From: Dokdonella sp.
GTDB taxonomy: Bacteria > Pseudomonadota > Gammaproteobacteria > Xanthomonadales > Rhodanobacteraceae
NCBI RefSeq assembly: GCF_019634815.1
Contig: NZ_JAHCAP010000008.1
Location: 58,082-122,081 of the forward strand
DNA length: 64,000 bases
Direction: 5' to 3'
Positions 62,705-64,000 of the stretch are shown here, piece after piece. Both the position numbers and the translations under genes were made by a program. Under the pieces are notes generated by a model that did no database searches, was not told the DNA's origin, and was given only the letters and a program-made list of their open reading frames with translations. Position 1 is the stretch's first letter; each line of letters starts with the position of its first letter.

Positions 62705-63509
62705 TCCGCGTCATGCCGACATCCGCTGGCAAGATCTGGTCGTCTTGAGCCGACTGGAAATCTGCCGCGAACTGGCCATGCCCTTGCTTGCCCTCGCGCT
62801 CGCGCTGCTGGCCGGCACTGCCGGGTTTCTGGGGATCACGGTCCTGGCCAGCTTCACGCTGTTCATGCTGGGGCTGCGCGTCACCCATGGCGCGTTCCAT
62901 CGCAGCATCGGCCTGCGCGGCACCCCGAACGATCTGGCGATGTTCACGCTCAGCGCCCTGCTCGGCGGCTCGATGCATGCGATCGAGGTCACCCATCTGC
63001 GCCATCATCGGGATTGCCTGGGCGCCGATGACGTCGAAGGTCATATCGCCGCGCACGGATTCTGGCGCGCCCTGCTCGACAGCCCGCGCTATCCGCTGGC
63101 GATCCATCGTGCCGGTTGGAAACATGCAACGCCTCGTCAGCGCCGCTGGATCGCGGCCGAGCTGCTCATCGCGGCCTGCATCCATCTGGCGCTCTGGTTG
63201 TTCGGCACACAGGCGCTGCGGATGATCGCGCTCTCGCTGTATGTCGCCAATGCGCTCGCGGCGATGCCGGGCATCTGGTGCGTCCATCACGGCGGCCATC
63301 ACAATCCCGCGGCGCGCATGCGCAGCACGCGTTCGCGCTGGATCGCGCGGCTCACCGCGAACATGTTCCATCACGCCGAACATCACGCCTTCCCCGCGGT
63401 GCCGACCTGCCACCTGCCCCAGCTCGCACAGCGCTTCGATCGGGCGGATGCCACGCCACCGCCGATTCTCAATCTCGGCATGCGCGGTCGAGCTGCAGCA
63501 AGCGACTGA
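62697..63509 (+). CDS. Membrane fatty-acid desaturase-like enzyme
   Basis: The 270-residue membrane protein has the three histidine clusters of the fatty-acid desaturase / hydroxylase superfamily: HGAFHRS, HLRHHRD and HHAEHHAFP, plus CVHHGGHHNP. These bind a di-iron centre that activates oxygen. Four hydrophobic segments surround them. The length is short for an acyl-lipid desaturase and closer to beta-carotene hydroxylase or small sterol/alkane types, so the substrate is open. Its start overlaps the DCC gene by eight bases, hinting that the DCC protein supplies electrons or assists the enzyme. Confidence 0.82.
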   Translation: MRDPRHADIRWQDLVVLSRLEICRELAMPLLALALALLAGTAGFLGITVLASFTLFMLGLRVTHGAFHRSIGLRGTPNDLAMFTLSALLGGSMHAIEVTHLRHHRDCLGADDVEGHIAAHGFWRALLDSPRYPLAIHRAGWKHATPRQRRWIAAELLIAACIHLALWLFGTQALRMIALSLYVANALAAMPGIWCVHHGGHHNPAARMRSTRSRWIARLTANMFHHAEHHAFPAVPTCHLPQLAQRFDRADATPPPILNLGMRGRAAASD

Positions 63510-63570
63510 AACCGCAGGGTTCGCCGAGCAGGCGCTGGGCGAGGATTCATGACAGCAGCTTCGGCTGATC

Positions 63571-63599
63571 AAAGGCGCGCGCCCGGATCACGCGCCTTT
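63571..63599 (+). terminator. Terminator-like hairpin after the desaturase gene
   Basis: AAAGGCGCG and CGCGCCTTT form a 9-base stem around an eleven-base loop ending in TTT. It is a moderately good terminator. Confidence 0.6.
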
Positions 63600-63606
63600 C
63601 ATGCGC

Positions 63607-63729
63607 GCATGTGGTCGCGACTCCCGTCGCGCCTACTCTGCAAGGCATGCGGTCGCGACTACCGTCGCTCTTACAGCGCTTTTGAGCGGCGTCTGTACGG
63701 CATGTGGTCGCGACTGCCGTCGCTCCTAC
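63607..63729. repeat. Three copies of a 30-base REP-like repeat
   Basis: Near-identical 30-base units lie at 63607-63636, 63645-63674 and 63700-63729, differing at three positions or fewer between any pair. On the minus strand each begins GTAG and continues with a short hairpin, GCGAC and GTCGC around four bases (GTAAG in copy 2, GTAGG in the others). That layout fits REP elements moved by RAYT (TnpA_REP) proteins. Spacing between unit starts is 38 and 55 bases. There is no cas gene and spacing is irregular, so it is not a CRISPR array. Confidence 0.8.
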
Positions 63730-63763
63730 ATCGTTCCTACGCGGCTGCGGCAGCGCCCAAGCG

Positions 63764-64000
63764 TCAGTCCTGCAGGCGACTGAAATCGCAGGGTTTTCCA
63801 GGCAGACGCTGGTCGAGAATCCACGGCAGCAGCGCGGGTTCGTCGTAGGCGCGCGCCCAGATCACGTGCTTTTCGCGCGGGTATTCGGTGTAGCGCGGGC
63901 TGCCGCCCATCTCCCGCAGCGCGCGCACGACCGCACGTGAGCCGACCATCGCACCGTTGTAGCCGGTCTCGACATCGGTGTCGTTGTCCTCGCTGCCGTG
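63764..64000 (-). CDS. C-terminal part of an alpha/beta hydrolase (dienelactone hydrolase/esterase type), cut by the window edge
   Basis: Only 78 C-terminal residues lie in the window. They read HGSEDNDTDVETGYNGAMV, then ALREMGGSPRYTEYPREKHVIWARAYDEPALLPWILDQR. This resembles the last third of secreted peptidase-like or PHB-depolymerase-like esterases, where HG.ED contributes the catalytic Asp and the His in EKHVIW is the catalytic base. The nucleophile Ser would lie beyond the edge. The REP-like repeats lie just downstream. Confidence 0.75.
   Translation of the reverse strand, partial: HGSEDNDTDVETGYNGAMVGSRAVVRALREMGGSPRYTEYPREKHVIWARAYDEPALLPWILDQRLPGKPCDFSRLQD

Noticed and set aside
63607..63729. 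Short spaced repeats considered as a CRISPR array
   Set aside because: Only three units, irregular spacing of 38 and 55 bases, no cas genes, and a REP-like GTAG hairpin structure.

Overview
The window looks like chromosomal DNA of a high-GC gammaproteobacterium of the order Lysobacterales (Xanthomonadales), most likely near Rhodanobacteraceae or Dokdonella-like genera. This is inferred from a very small ribosomal protein THX, an uninterrupted NAD-dependent glutamate dehydrogenase of the 180-kDa class, the dnaQ-rnhA-methyltransferase//gloB-mltD gene order, REP-like sequences that begin GTAG, and a recurrent C-terminal (I/V)FA(D/N)xF(E/D) tail on secreted proteins. I see no prophage, insertion sequence or CRISPR array. 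Nearly all other long open frames are antisense or out-of-frame shadows in GC-rich DNA.

Layout. Positions 1-4000: two small c-type cytochromes, the Fe-S carrier nfuA with an IscR-like palindrome in its divergent promoter region, pterin carbinolamine dehydratase, a HAD hydrolase and rluC. Positions 4000-8400: rne with a long 5' leader, a GacA/UvrY-type regulator and tRNA-Ser. Positions 8.6-14.5 kb: an unusual methyltransferase-PP2C fusion, then dnaQ, rnhA, a methyltransferase, gloB and mltD. Positions 14.6-18.2 kb: a lipid and storage block with a phasin-like protein, a Marinobacter-type fatty acyl reductase, acyl-CoA-binding protein and a TetR regulator. Positions 18.2-21.3 kb: rhomboid protease, flavin reductase, PhzF-like enzyme, a cold-shock gene and THX.

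Positions 21.3-25.5 kb hold a zinc homeostasis cluster: a CDF exporter, a MerC-like membrane protein, a TonB-dependent receptor with a Zur-type box, and Zur itself. Positions 25.5-35.4 kb carry gltX, CpdB, a DUF885 lipoprotein, an Atm1-type ABC exporter and a pseudo-receiver protein. A tRNA-Ala-Glu-Asp operon with clear promoter and terminator follows. Next to it sits a base-composition-distinct gene for a large secreted repeat protein.

Positions 38.4-48.3 kb: amidohydrolase, a second cold-shock gene sharing a leader element with the first, a lipoprotein metallopeptidase, NAD kinase and GDH180. Positions 48.5-54.8 kb: an RND efflux operon. Positions 54.9-59.7 kb form an accessory region with a heparinase-like lyase, a secreted metalloprotease split by one in-frame amber codon, an IPTL-like anchored protein, and a ChpB/PemK-type toxin whose antitoxin has decayed. 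Positions 59.7-64.0 kb: acyl-CoA dehydrogenase, membrane-tethered AraC regulator, a DCC protein coupled to a desaturase, three REP-like repeats, and the end of a hydrolase gene.

The observations I rate highest are the shared (I/V)FA(D/N)xF(E/D) C-terminus, the methyltransferase-PP2C fusion, the duplicated cold-shock leader element, the Zur/MerC/receptor cluster, and the two adjacent genes carrying in-frame amber codons.
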